The notes under the pieces were generated by a model. That model saw only the letters and a list, made by a program, of their open reading frames with translations, was not told the origin of the DNA and did no database searches. From Actinomadura montaniterrae (GTDB lineage Bacteria; Actinomycetota; Actinomycetes; Streptosporangiales; Streptosporangiaceae), in assembly GCF_008923365.1 (NCBI RefSeq), contig NZ_WBMR01000062.1:1-46747 (forward strand): a DNA stretch of 46,747 nucleotides, given 5' to 3'. Every line of letters begins with the position of its first letter. The stretch's first letter is position 1. Both the position numbers and the translations under genes were made by a program. Shown here in pieces: positions 39,278-46,747 of this stretch.

Positions 39278-40864
39278 GTGACCTCTGGGCAGACGGTGAT
39301 CGACGGGCGCTTCGAGCTGCGGGGACGGCTCGGCAGCGGCGGGATGGGGACGGTCTGGCGCGCGTTCGACCTGGCCCTGCACCGCGAGGTCGCGCTGAAG
39401 GAGGTGCGGCTCGCCGGAAGCGACGCGGCGGAGGGCGACCCGTCGGTCGCGGAGATGATGCGCGAGCGGGTGATGCGCGAGGCGCGCGCGCTGGCCCGCC
39501 TCCACCATCCGAACGTGGTGACCATCCATCACATCGTGGACTCGCCCGACATGCCGCACCCGTGGCTCGTGATGGAGCTCGTCCCGGGGCGGTCCCTGCA
39601 GGACCGGCTGGCGGGCGGGCCGCTGCCTCCCGCGGAGGCGGCGGCGATCGGGCGCGGGATCCTCGCGGCCCTGCGCGCCGCGCACGCGGCGGGCATCTGC
39701 CACCGCGACGTGAAGCCCGCGAACGTCCTGCTGCGCGCGGACGGCACGGCGGTGCTGACCGACTTCGGGATCGCGGTGCTGGAGGAGGCGTCGCGGGTCA
39801 CGGCCACCGGCGGGCTGGTGGGCTCGCCGGAGTACATCGCGCCGGAGCGGCTGCACGGACGCGAGGGGGACCCGGCCTCGGACCTGTGGTCGCTCGGCCT
39901 GCTGCTGTACGTGGCGGTCGAGGGCCGCAACCCGCTGCGCCGGACGACGGCCGTGGCGACGCTGGCGGCGGTGATGGCCGCCCGGATCCCGCCGCCGCAG
40001 CACGCCGGTCCGCTCGCGCGCGCACTGCAGGCGCTGCTGGTACCCGACCCGGCGGCCCGGCCGACGGCGTCCGAGTTGGACGATCTCCTGGCCCAGGCGG
40101 CGGACGCCCGGCAGACCCCGGCGCCTCCCCCGCCGCCCCCGCCGCCCGTCCACCCGGCAGGCCCCGGGACGAACCCGAACGGGTTCTCGGGGACCGCGGC
40201 CTCGGTGCCCGCGCGGCGGCGCCGGACCGGGCTGATCGTCGGCGCGATCGTCGTGCCCGTGGCCTGCGTGGCGGCGGTGCTGCTCGTGACGGCCGTCATC
40301 TTCGTCCCCAGGCTGCTCAAGGAGGCCGGGGGCGCGGACGCCGGCGCGGGCCTGCCGTCCGGCACCGTCACCCCCTACGACGCGCAGGGCCCGGGCAAGG
40401 CCGCCGCCGGGCCGAAGACCCTGCTCACCCCGGCCGCCGTCCGCAACGTGATCAAGAAGTTCGAGGCGGCGTCGGGGTCCCGGCAGTTCGCGGGCATGAC
40501 CGTCTACGCGGACCGCGCGAACGCCGACGCGCCGGTCCGCGGCCGCCGCGGCGCGTTCGACAACTACACCTACGAGAAGGGCGCCGACGCCGCCGTCAAG
40601 GCGCGCCCCAGCATCGGCGTCACCGACGACGCCAAGGTGAATCTGAACGGCTTCAACTGGGACGCTCTCCCGGCGCTCATGAGCCGCGCCGCGCGCACAC
40701 TGAAGGTGCCGAAGCCGACGAACAAGTACGTGATCATCAGGGCGTCCTGGGCCTTCAACGGGGACCGGCCGACCATGATGGTGTACCTCACCGACGACTA
40801 CGGGGGCGGCTACCTCGCGGCGAACACGCAGGGCAAGGTCGTCACGACCGTCCCGGCCGACTAG
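39278..40864 (+). CDS. Membrane Ser/Thr protein kinase (PknB-like)
   Basis: This protein is about 528 aa from the GTG at 39278, with an N-terminal Hanks-type kinase domain (about 10-270). It has GSGGMGTVW (P-loop), VALKEV, HRDVKPANVLL, TDFGIAV and GSPEYIAPE. A Pro-rich juxtamembrane stretch (about 285-310) and one membrane helix (about 325-350, VGAIVVPVACVAAVLLVTAVIFV) follow. An extracytoplasmic domain of about 155 aa has no family I recognise. An ATG at 39173 would add 35 residues unlike kinase N termini. It is convergent with the sigma-like gene; coding ends overlap by 23 bp. Confidence 0.92.
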   Translation: MTSGQTVIDGRFELRGRLGSGGMGTVWRAFDLALHREVALKEVRLAGSDAAEGDPSVAEMMRERVMREARALARLHHPNVVTIHHIVDSPDMPHPWLVMELVPGRSLQDRLAGGPLPPAEAAAIGRGILAALRAAHAAGICHRDVKPANVLLRADGTAVLTDFGIAVLEEASRVTATGGLVGSPEYIAPERLHGREGDPASDLWSLGLLLYVAVEGRNPLRRTTAVATLAAVMAARIPPPQHAGPLARALQALLVPDPAARPTASELDDLLAQAADARQTPAPPPPPPPPVHPAGPGTNPNGFSGTAASVPARRRRTGLIVGAIVVPVACVAAVLLVTAVIFVPRLLKEAGGADAGAGLPSGTVTPYDAQGPGKAAAGPKTLLTPAAVRNVIKKFEAASGSRQFAGMTVYADRANADAPVRGRRGAFDNYTYEKGADAAVKARPSIGVTDDAKVNLNGFNWDALPALMSRAARTLKVPKPTNKYVIIRASWAFNGDRPTMMVYLTDDYGGGYLAANTQGKVVTTVPAD

Positions 40865-41585
40865 CGTGCCAGCGCCGCAGCTTGTCCGGGTTCAGGGTGA
40901 TCCACACGGCGGTGACCACCGGGCCGGCGGTGCTGACGCCCACCACCGCCACGGCCCGTCCCGTCCGGTGCAGGAGGAGTCCCGTGCGGCCGTTCACGGA
41001 CCGGACGGTCACGCCGGTCCGGGGCTCCCCGGCCAGCAGGGCCGTCATGAAGCGGGCGACGGCGTCCGCGCCGTGGGCCGGGCGGGCGGCGGCGCGGACC
41101 TTGCCGCCGCCGTCGCTGACCACCATCGCGTCGCCGGCCAGGACGTCCATCAACGCCGCCGTGTCCCCGGCGCCGCACGCGGCGGCGAACCGGCGCACCA
41201 CGCGGTCGTGCCGCGCGAGCAGGGCCGCGTCGGAATGGTCGCTCTCGGGGTGGCGCCGCAGCCACGCGGTGACGGGATCGGCCGCGGGGCGCCCGGACGG
41301 CGCCCGGCGAACCGTTTCCTCGGGCATGGGCACGGCGTCGTCGCCGTCGCGGACGCCGCCGGTGAGCAGGCCCAGGCAGATCCCGGCCGCCACCCGCGTC
41401 AGCCACGCCCGGGGCACCGCGATGGCCGCGCGTTCGTCGTCGTCGAGCGCGTACCAGCGGCGGTACGTCTCGTGGACGATCCGGTCGGCCGCGTCCGCGC
41501 CGAACATCCCCTCCGCGATGTCCAGCAGGTGCCGCCGCTCGTCGAGCATCTCCGCCAGCGACACCGTCCCGTCCGGGCCGGTCAC
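40842..41585 (-). CDS. Degenerate SigJ-like protein with SnoaL-like C terminus
   Basis: This 247-aa protein has a reduced N-terminal part (about 1-65) resembling sigma region 2 of SigJ-type ECF factors (ADRIVHETYRRWYALDDDER, PRAWLTRVAAGICLGLL). The recognisable region 4 helix-turn-helix is missing. The C-terminal 120 residues form a SnoaL-like alpha-beta barrel (RFAAACGAGDTAALMDVLAGDAMVVSDGGG, then AVWITLNPDKLRRW), as in its upstream neighbour. The GTG start overlaps the neighbour's stop. It may act as a partner or decoy of the full ECF factor. Confidence 0.75.
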   Translation of the reverse strand: MTGPDGTVSLAEMLDERRHLLDIAEGMFGADAADRIVHETYRRWYALDDDERAAIAVPRAWLTRVAAGICLGLLTGGVRDGDDAVPMPEETVRRAPSGRPAADPVTAWLRRHPESDHSDAALLARHDRVVRRFAAACGAGDTAALMDVLAGDAMVVSDGGGKVRAAARPAHGADAVARFMTALLAGEPRTGVTVRSVNGRTGLLLHRTGRAVAVVGVSTAGPVVTAVWITLNPDKLRRWHASRPGRS

Positions 41586-42529
41586 CGCCGCCCGTCCGGG
41601 GAGCGGCCGCCGGACGCGGCGGTGATCTTGGCGGGGTTCATCATCCACAGGATCCGGCCGATGCCCTGCTCGGACGCGTCGACGGTCAGGACGGTGAAGG
41701 TCGCGCCGTCGCGCCGGAGCAGGGCGGCGGCCTGCCCGTTGACGGTGGCCCATTCCACCTCGACGCCGTCCCAGAACCGGTCCGCGAACGCCCTGACGTA
41801 CTTGGCGACGCGGAACGCCCCCACCACGGGGAAGCGGGACGCCCGGGCCGCGCCGCCGCCGTCGGAGTAGCTGACCGCGTCCGCCGCAAGGAGGTCCTCC
41901 AGGGCGGCGAGGTCGCCGGCGCGCGCGGCGGCGACGAAGGCGGCCAGCAGCCGCCGCTGCTCCGCGCCCGTCACCGGCGCCCGCCGCTCGGACCGCAGGT
42001 GCTTGCGGGCCCGGCTGACGAGCTGCCGCGCCGCCGCCTCACCCACCTGCACGATGGCGGCGATCTGCGGGTACGGGTAGTCGAACGCCTCCCGCAGGAC
42101 GTAGGCGGCGCGCTCCGTCGGCGACAGCCGCTCCAGCAGCATCAGCACCGCGAGGTTGAGCGCCTCGCCCCGCTCGGCGCCGAGGTGCGGGTCGGCGCCG
42201 GTGTCGACGGGCTCGGGCAGCCAGGGTCCGATGTAGGTCTCGCGCCGGACCCGCGCGGACCGCAGGACGTTGATCGCCAGCCGCGTCGCCGTCGTGGCGA
42301 GGAACGCCGCGGGGTCGGCCACGGCGGCGCGGTCGTAGGTCTGCCAGCGCAGCCAGACGTCCTGCACCAGGTCCTCGGCCTCGGCGACGCTGCCGAGCAT
42401 CCGGTACGCGATGCCGAACAGGCGCGGCCGCACCTCGGCGAAGACCGCCGCGGCGCACTCGAGATCGCCCGCCGCCTGCACGTCGCCAGGGGCCTCCGCG
42501 TCGCCCGCCGGTCCGCCGTCCGCCACCAT
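41582..42529 (-). CDS. ECF sigma factor, SigJ/ECF41-like, with SnoaL-like C terminus
   Basis: This 315-aa protein has region 2 (RLFGIAYRMLGSVAEAEDLVQDVWLRW), region 4 (LSPTERAAYVLREAFDYPYPQIA, then AARQLVSRARKHL) and a SnoaL-like C-terminal domain (about 195-310). In ECF41-type factors that domain controls activity in place of an anti-sigma factor. The ATG at 42529 has a GGGGGCG SD. An ATG pair at 42580/42577 overlapping the upstream stop is an alternative start. Confidence 0.9.
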   Translation of the reverse strand: MVADGGPAGDAEAPGDVQAAGDLECAAAVFAEVRPRLFGIAYRMLGSVAEAEDLVQDVWLRWQTYDRAAVADPAAFLATTATRLAINVLRSARVRRETYIGPWLPEPVDTGADPHLGAERGEALNLAVLMLLERLSPTERAAYVLREAFDYPYPQIAAIVQVGEAAARQLVSRARKHLRSERRAPVTGAEQRRLLAAFVAAARAGDLAALEDLLAADAVSYSDGGGAARASRFPVVGAFRVAKYVRAFADRFWDGVEVEWATVNGQAAALLRRDGATFTVLTVDASEQGIGRILWMMNPAKITAASGGRSPDGRR

Positions 42530-42576
42530 GCTCGCCCCCGTTCCGGATCGCGGGGCGGTCCGGTCGCGCCCGCCCA

Positions 42577-44568
42577 TCATGCGTCGCCGCGTCCCGCGAG
42601 CGGGGCGGTCCCGGCCGGGCCGGACGCCTCCTCGCGGAAGTCGATCTTGCGGTGGGTCCCGTCGCAGAGCGGCTTGCCGGAGGAATGCCCGCAGCGGCAC
42701 AGGGTCATGCGGTTGCGGGTCTCCAGGGGCCGCCCGTCGGCGCGGTGGACCGGCACGCCGCCGGTCACCCACAGGGCGCTGGCCAGGCCGTCCTCCTCTT
42801 CGAGGACGGAGATGGCAGGCGGCAGGTCGGGCTCGATGGTCTCGCCGCCGCGCCGCAGGGCGTAGCTGTAGGAGCCGGACGGGCAGTGATCGATCCGTCC
42901 CATGACGTTGGAGCGGACGTCGCTGTCGCCGGTCTCGGCGAGCATCTCCGCGATCGGCCGGGTGCGCCCGATGCAGAACGCGGCGTGAATGCACAGCTCA
43001 CCGACCCGCTGCGCCGAGATGTCCACCCCGTCATGCACGTGCTGCAGCTCCTTGTAGGGCCGGACGTCGGCGGTCTCGGTACCGTCGAACCCGATCCGGC
43101 CGTGCGTCCCGTCGCAGAACGGCTTGGACCGCGAATGGCCGCAGCGGCACAGCGCGTAGACGGGCTCGGTCGGCAGGGCGTCGCCGGTCTGCCAGGTGAG
43201 CGCGGCATTGTTGTCGGAGGAGACGATCTTGCGTTTGCGGCGGAGCGGGACGCCGCCGTAGACCAGGTACGGGCCGTCGGGCAGCACGTTGACGCGCTGC
43301 GGCTCGTCACCGATGCTCCATCCGCGCTCCTGCAGCGGGACGTACTCGAACGTCGGACCGGCCGTGGTGCCCTCGCCGTCGGGCATGCGCATCAGCGCCT
43401 GAGCCTGCGCCTTGAGCTTGTACATCGTGGCGACGGCGACCGCGAGCAGCCGCGGGCTGCCGTTGAACGCCTGCTCCAGCAGGTGCAGCAGGGTGCAGTA
43501 CGTCCGGTTGAACTCCTCCTGCGCGGTCCGGATCGCGCTGCCCGGCGCATGGTCGGCAATCCTCGGGTTGGGCCGCATCGGCAGAACGCCGCCGAAGTCC
43601 ACCCCGACCGGCTCGCCGGTCGGCCCCGACCGCGGGGTGTCGCCGCGACGGTAGCGGCGGCCGGCCCGCAGCTCCTGGAAGCGGTAGTAGTGGGCGACCT
43701 CGTCCCGGTCGGGGTGGTGGACGTCGGGGTCGCCGTCCCAGACCGCGCCGCGGGACGTGCCCTCGCCCTCCTCGACGATCTCCTCCAGCGCGGCCAGCGC
43801 CGAGGCCAGGCCGGTGACGGCGATCATCCGTCCGGCGGTGTGCTGGAAATGCGCGGCGCCGATCTGGCGGGCCGGGTCGCCGGTGAAGATCTCCGCCTCG
43901 CCGAGCCGGGCGCACAGGCCGCGCAGCCCCGCCTCGATCGCGTCGTAGAACTGCCCGATCGTCTCGTAGCCGGTGTCCTCGGCGGGGGCGCCGGGCGGCG
44001 CCGGCCGCTCCAGACGCAGGAACATGTCCAGTGCCTCGTCACCGAACGGCAGCAGCGACAGCTCCAGCGACGGCGCCGCGTGCGGCAACCGCCGGGGATG
44101 CGGCGGCAGCAGCTCCGGCGCGTCCAGCCGCGGGCTCCCGCCGACGGCATTGAGCAGATTCGCCGCCAGCGTCAGATGCAGCATCTCCTCGATGAACACA
44201 CCCGCCACCGCCTCGACGGCCTCAGGGTTGCGCTCCGGGTCGAGCGAATAGAGCGCACACAGGTACGGCGGCAGGGTCGCGTGCTCCAGCTCGACCGCCC
44301 ACTGCAGGTGCTCGCGGAGATCGCCGATCGTGGCGATCCTTGGCGGCGGGACGGCAGCAGTGTCCCGCCGCCGCCCGGGCACGCGGGCGGCGCCGAGGAG
44401 GTTGCGGAGCTCGACCTCCTCCCGCTCGACGTCGGCCGGGTCGAACAGCCACTCCTCGGCCGGCAGCTCCGCCGCCCGGCCCGGGTCGCTCGACTCGGCC
44501 AGGTCGAGCTCGGCCTCGACCTCCGCCTCGAACTCGATCTCGAACTCGTCGCCGGTCGGCGTGCTCAT
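42577..44568 (-). CDS. Ferritin-like (VioB-type) protein with two CDGSH iron-sulfur domains
   Basis: This 663-aa protein has an acidic N terminus, then a ferritin-like domain of the iminophenylpyruvate-dimer-synthase type (about 75-310). The diiron/haem helix motifs there are WAVELEHATLPPYL and VFIEEMLHLTLAANLL. Two CDGSH 2Fe-2S modules follow, with perfect ligand sets in CRCGHSRSKPFCDGTH (about 471-490) and CRCGHSSGKPLCDGTH (about 622-640). A Fer4-type Cys-containing segment lies between them. A redox-stress or iron role is likely. There is no indole or pyrrole pathway nearby, so VioB-like chemistry is doubtful. SD GGAGG precedes the ATG. It is followed by the ECF sigma gene with near contact. 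Confidence 0.85.
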   Translation of the reverse strand: MSTPTGDEFEIEFEAEVEAELDLAESSDPGRAAELPAEEWLFDPADVEREEVELRNLLGAARVPGRRRDTAAVPPPRIATIGDLREHLQWAVELEHATLPPYLCALYSLDPERNPEAVEAVAGVFIEEMLHLTLAANLLNAVGGSPRLDAPELLPPHPRRLPHAAPSLELSLLPFGDEALDMFLRLERPAPPGAPAEDTGYETIGQFYDAIEAGLRGLCARLGEAEIFTGDPARQIGAAHFQHTAGRMIAVTGLASALAALEEIVEEGEGTSRGAVWDGDPDVHHPDRDEVAHYYRFQELRAGRRYRRGDTPRSGPTGEPVGVDFGGVLPMRPNPRIADHAPGSAIRTAQEEFNRTYCTLLHLLEQAFNGSPRLLAVAVATMYKLKAQAQALMRMPDGEGTTAGPTFEYVPLQERGWSIGDEPQRVNVLPDGPYLVYGGVPLRRKRKIVSSDNNAALTWQTGDALPTEPVYALCRCGHSRSKPFCDGTHGRIGFDGTETADVRPYKELQHVHDGVDISAQRVGELCIHAAFCIGRTRPIAEMLAETGDSDVRSNVMGRIDHCPSGSYSYALRRGGETIEPDLPPAISVLEEEDGLASALWVTGGVPVHRADGRPLETRNRMTLCRCGHSSGKPLCDGTHRKIDFREEASGPAGTAPLAGRGDA

Positions 44569-44635
44569 CTGTCCTCCGCACACGGTTCGTCGGGATGGCC
44601 GCCCGGCCGGACGCCGTCGCGGCGCCGGCGGGGTG

Positions 44636-45394
44636 TCACTTGGCGGGGTTGGCCGCCAGCCAGTCGGCGTAGGTGATCTCACCGAGGGTCGCGGCGCCCT
44701 CGTCCGGGACGAGGTCGCGCTCGTGCATCTCGGCGCCGAAGTAGTGCGCGTGCGGGTCGGTGACCACCTCGCGCGGATCCCCCCACGCCGCCAGCGCCTT
44801 GCGGAAGAACTCATCCATCCGCGACACCTCCGGACCGGCGATCTGGATCCGCCCGTTCAGCGGCGCGCCCGCCGCCGTCCGCGCCACCACCGCCGACACC
44901 TCCTCGCCCGCGATCGGCTGGAACAGCACCGGCGGCATCGGAACGGTGCCGCCCCCGGCCGCCGCCTCGTCGGCGATCCGCCGCCCGAACTCGAAGAACT
45001 GCGTCGCGTGTACCAGCGAGAACGGGACCGGCGACGCCTCGATCAACCGCTCCTGGGCGACCTTGGCCCGGAAGTAGCCGATGTCGGGCCGCCGATCGGT
45101 GTTCACGATCGTCAACGCCACGTGATGACCCACACCCGCCTTGCGCTCGGCCGCCAGCAGGTTGCCGGTCGAGGTGGTGAAGAAGTTCAGCACCGCCTCG
45201 TCCTCGAACGACGGCGAGTTGGACACGTCCACCACCACCGACGCGCCCTCCAGCACCTCCGCCAGCCCCTCACCGGTCAGGGTGTTCACCCCCGTGTTCG
45301 GCGCCGCCGGCACCGCCTCATGCCCGTGCTCGCGCAGCAGCCGCACCGCCTTCGACCCGATCAGCCCCGTACCACCGATCACCACGACCTTCAT
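44636..45394 (-). CDS. NmrA-like/atypical SDR NAD(P)-binding protein
   Basis: This 252-aa protein begins with KVVVIGGTGLIGSKAVRLL, an NAD(P) Rossmann loop. It continues with VVDVSNSPSF and HHVALTIVNTDRRPDIGYFRAKVAQE (YxxxK-like). NmrA-type proteins act as redox sensors or reductases. In actinomycetes this subtype is often linked to SigJ-type ECF factors, and such genes lie directly downstream here. The start is the ATG at 45394 with GAGAGGGG upstream. Confidence 0.88.
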   Translation of the reverse strand: MKVVVIGGTGLIGSKAVRLLREHGHEAVPAAPNTGVNTLTGEGLAEVLEGASVVVDVSNSPSFEDEAVLNFFTTSTGNLLAAERKAGVGHHVALTIVNTDRRPDIGYFRAKVAQERLIEASPVPFSLVHATQFFEFGRRIADEAAAGGGTVPMPPVLFQPIAGEEVSAVVARTAAGAPLNGRIQIAGPEVSRMDEFFRKALAAWGDPREVVTDPHAHYFGAEMHERDLVPDEGAATLGEITYADWLAANPAK

Positions 45395-45506
45395 CACAAA
45401 GCCCCTCTCGTCCGCCGGGCCGTCGGTCACCACCCGGTCGCCAGCTAAGACACGCCACCCCATCCACCTGTGACAGCCCCGCGAAAGATTTTCCGGAAAT
45501 GGCGTA

Positions 45507-45536
45507 GGGCCGCCGGACCGGGTGGTCTGGCGGCCC
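45507..45536 (-). terminator. Terminator after the ABC permease
   Basis: A 13-bp stem GGGCCGCCGGACC (one G-U pair) with a GGGT loop lies 22 bp downstream of the permease stop on the minus strand. Confidence 0.8.
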
Positions 45537-45558
45537 TGTTCGGCCGGTTCATCGGGGG

Positions 45559-46332
45559 TTATGCCTTGTTGAAGGTGTGCTTGGCCCACAGGTAGGACAC
45601 GACGGCGATGCCGGCGCACCAGGCGGTGGCGATGGCGGCGTTGTTGCCGATGGGGGTGTCGAGGAGGAGTCCGCGGAGGGTTTGCATGATGGGGGTGAAG
45701 GGCTGGTATTCGGCGAACCAGCGCAGGGCGGTGGGCATGGAGTCGGTGGGGACGAACCCGCTGCCCAGGAAGGGCAGCAGCACCAGGGGCATGGGGGCGT
45801 TGCTGGCGGCCTCGGGGGTGGAGGACTTCAGGCCGAGCGCGACCGACAGCCAGGTGATGGCCAGGGCGAACAGAGTCAGCATGGCGACGGCGGCGACCCA
45901 GTCCAGCGCGGTGGCGTGGGGCCGGAACCCGATCGCCAGGGCGATGGCGGTCACGACGGCCATGCCGATGATCTGCTGGATGACGGCGGCGACGACGTGG
46001 CCGGTCAGGACGGAGGCGCGGGAGATCCGCATGGTGCGGAACCGGGCGATGATGCCTTCGGTCATGTCGGTGGCGACCATCACGGCGGTTCCGGTGGCGC
46101 CGGTGGCGACCGCCATGAGCAGGATGCCGGGCAGGACGTAGTCGATGTAGGCGTCGCGTCCACCGCCGAGCCCGCTGCCGAGGGTGCCGCCGAGGACGTA
46201 GACGAACAGCAGCAGGATGATCACCGGGGTGACGATCAGCTGGACGGTCATGGACGGGTAGCGGATCAGGCGCTTGAGCTGCCGGCGGACCATGGTGCGC
46301 GAATCGCGCGCCGCGAGGGAGAGGGTGTTCAT
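45559..46332 (-). CDS. ABC-2 type transporter permease (DrrB-like)
   Basis: This 257-aa membrane protein has six helices and the ABC-2 signature region (MATDMTEGIIARFRTMRISRASVLTGHV). It is similar in layout to DrrB daunorubicin-resistance permeases. It overlaps the ATPase gene by 4 bp (ATGA) and should form a two-component exporter with it. The substrate is unknown. Distance from the PKS cluster (14 kb) makes a link to its product uncertain. Confidence 0.9.
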   Translation of the reverse strand: MNTLSLAARDSRTMVRRQLKRLIRYPSMTVQLIVTPVIILLLFVYVLGGTLGSGLGGGRDAYIDYVLPGILLMAVATGATGTAVMVATDMTEGIIARFRTMRISRASVLTGHVVAAVIQQIIGMAVVTAIALAIGFRPHATALDWVAAVAMLTLFALAITWLSVALGLKSSTPEAASNAPMPLVLLPFLGSGFVPTDSMPTALRWFAEYQPFTPIMQTLRGLLLDTPIGNNAAIATAWCAGIAVVSYLWAKHTFNKA

Positions 46333-46747
46333 CGCGCGGTCTCCTGCTTCTGCTCGTCGCGGTCGTCGTGGTGGTGGTGGGGTTGGCCGGTGAGGGTGAG
46401 GAAGACGTCGTCGAGGTCGGGGGTGTGGACGCTGAGGTCGGCGGGTTCGATGCCGGCGGTGTCGAGGCGGGTGAGCAGATCACGCAGGGAGGCGACGCCG
46501 CCGTCGGAGGGGACCTGCAGGGTGAGCCGGTCGTCGTCGCAGGGGTCGATGAAGCCCTGGCCGAGCGCGGTGAGGGCGCCCTTGAGGGTGTCGTCGTCGG
46601 TGAAGCGCAGCGACACGTGCCCGCCGGGGATGAGGCGTTTGAGGTCGTCGGCGGTGCCTTCGGCGATGAGGTGGCCGTGGTCGAGGAGGGCGATGTGGTC
46701 GGCGAGTTCGTCGGCTTCTTCGAGGTATTGGGTGGTGAGGAAGATGG
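46329..46747 (-). CDS. ABC transporter ATPase (DrrA-like), C-terminal part only
   Basis: The frame is open through the right edge of the window, so the Walker A, signature and Walker B motifs lie outside. Visible at the edge is the switch region IFLTTQYLEEADELADHIAL, with Gln in place of the H-loop His. This is the DrrA-type wording. The DrrA-like C-terminal accessory domain follows, ending in a His/Asp-rich tail. It is coupled to the permease by an ATGA overlap. Confidence 0.9.
   Translation of the reverse strand, partial: IFLTTQYLEEADELADHIALLDHGHLIAEGTADDLKRLIPGGHVSLRFTDDDTLKGALTALGQGFIDPCDDDRLTLQVPSDGGVASLRDLLTRLDTAGIEPADLSVHTPDLDDVFLTLTGQPHHHHDDRDEQKQETAR

Noticed and set aside
1..46747. 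CRISPR arrays, insertion sequences, tRNA or rRNA genes
   Set aside because: No regularly spaced identical repeats, transposase motifs, cloverleaf or rRNA-like conserved sequence was seen.

Overview
The window is about 46.7 kb of very GC-rich DNA with strong third-position G/C bias, dense overlapping genes and GTG starts. Type II polyketide, SARP, StrR-like, DrrAB-like and Ser/Thr kinase genes all point to a filamentous actinomycete. A Thermomonosporaceae/Streptosporangiales source such as Actinomadura or Actinoallomurus is only an impression; no rRNA or tRNA is present to settle it.

Positions 161-31147 form an aromatic (type II) polyketide gene cluster. A 13-gene leftward operon (18146 down to 5082) carries, in transcription order: FAD monooxygenase, TcmI/JadI-family cyclase, second FAD monooxygenase, KS-alpha, chain length factor, ACP, a FabH-like KSIII, an ActIII-like C9 ketoreductase, a didomain aromatase/cyclase, an InhA-like enoyl reductase, and a complete bacterial acetyl-CoA carboxylase (AccDA fusion, BCCP, biotin carboxylase). 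Most junctions overlap by a few bases (ATGA/GTGA). The order oxygenase-cyclase-KS-CLF-ACP-KR-ARO is that of angucycline clusters. A second leftward operon (25040-22312) has a DJ-1/PfpI protein, a tandem ABM-domain oxygenase of the type that opens the angucycline B ring, and a flavin-dependent halogenase. A third FAD monooxygenase (20517-22181), a TauD-like dioxygenase (3980-4867) and a quinone-reductase/hemerythrin fusion (2645-3484) complete the tailoring set. My best inference is a halogenated, possibly ring-B-rearranged angucycline with a non-acetate starter.

Export and control: an MFS pump (18934-20421), an MMPL pump (27866-30022) and a CPA2 antiporter (25504-26739) sit with a TetR regulator (27096-27710). 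Similar operator/promoter sequences precede both pumps. Cluster control appears to come from a truncated XRE-SARP-NB-ARC regulator (161-2623) and a StrR-family ParB-like regulator (30122-31147). Sites matching the known StrR/NovG operator pattern, GTTCRACTG-N11-CRGTYGAAC, lie before the main operon (18313-18341), between the dioxygenase and the hemerythrin fusion (3622-3650) and, with one extra spacer base, before the DJ-1/ABM/halogenase operon (25312-25341).

Positions 31148-32053 are a gene-poor, partly AT-rich stretch that looks like the right border of the cluster. Beyond it (32054-46747) lie generic actinomycete genes: SRPBCC and TPR proteins, a LysR regulator, a secreted GH64 glucanase, a TetR regulator divergent from an aldo/keto reductase-quinone oxidoreductase pair, a methyltransferase, a Ser/Thr kinase, two SigJ-like sigma genes, a ferritin-like/CDGSH protein, an NmrA-like reductase, and a DrrB/DrrA-type ABC exporter cut off by the window end.
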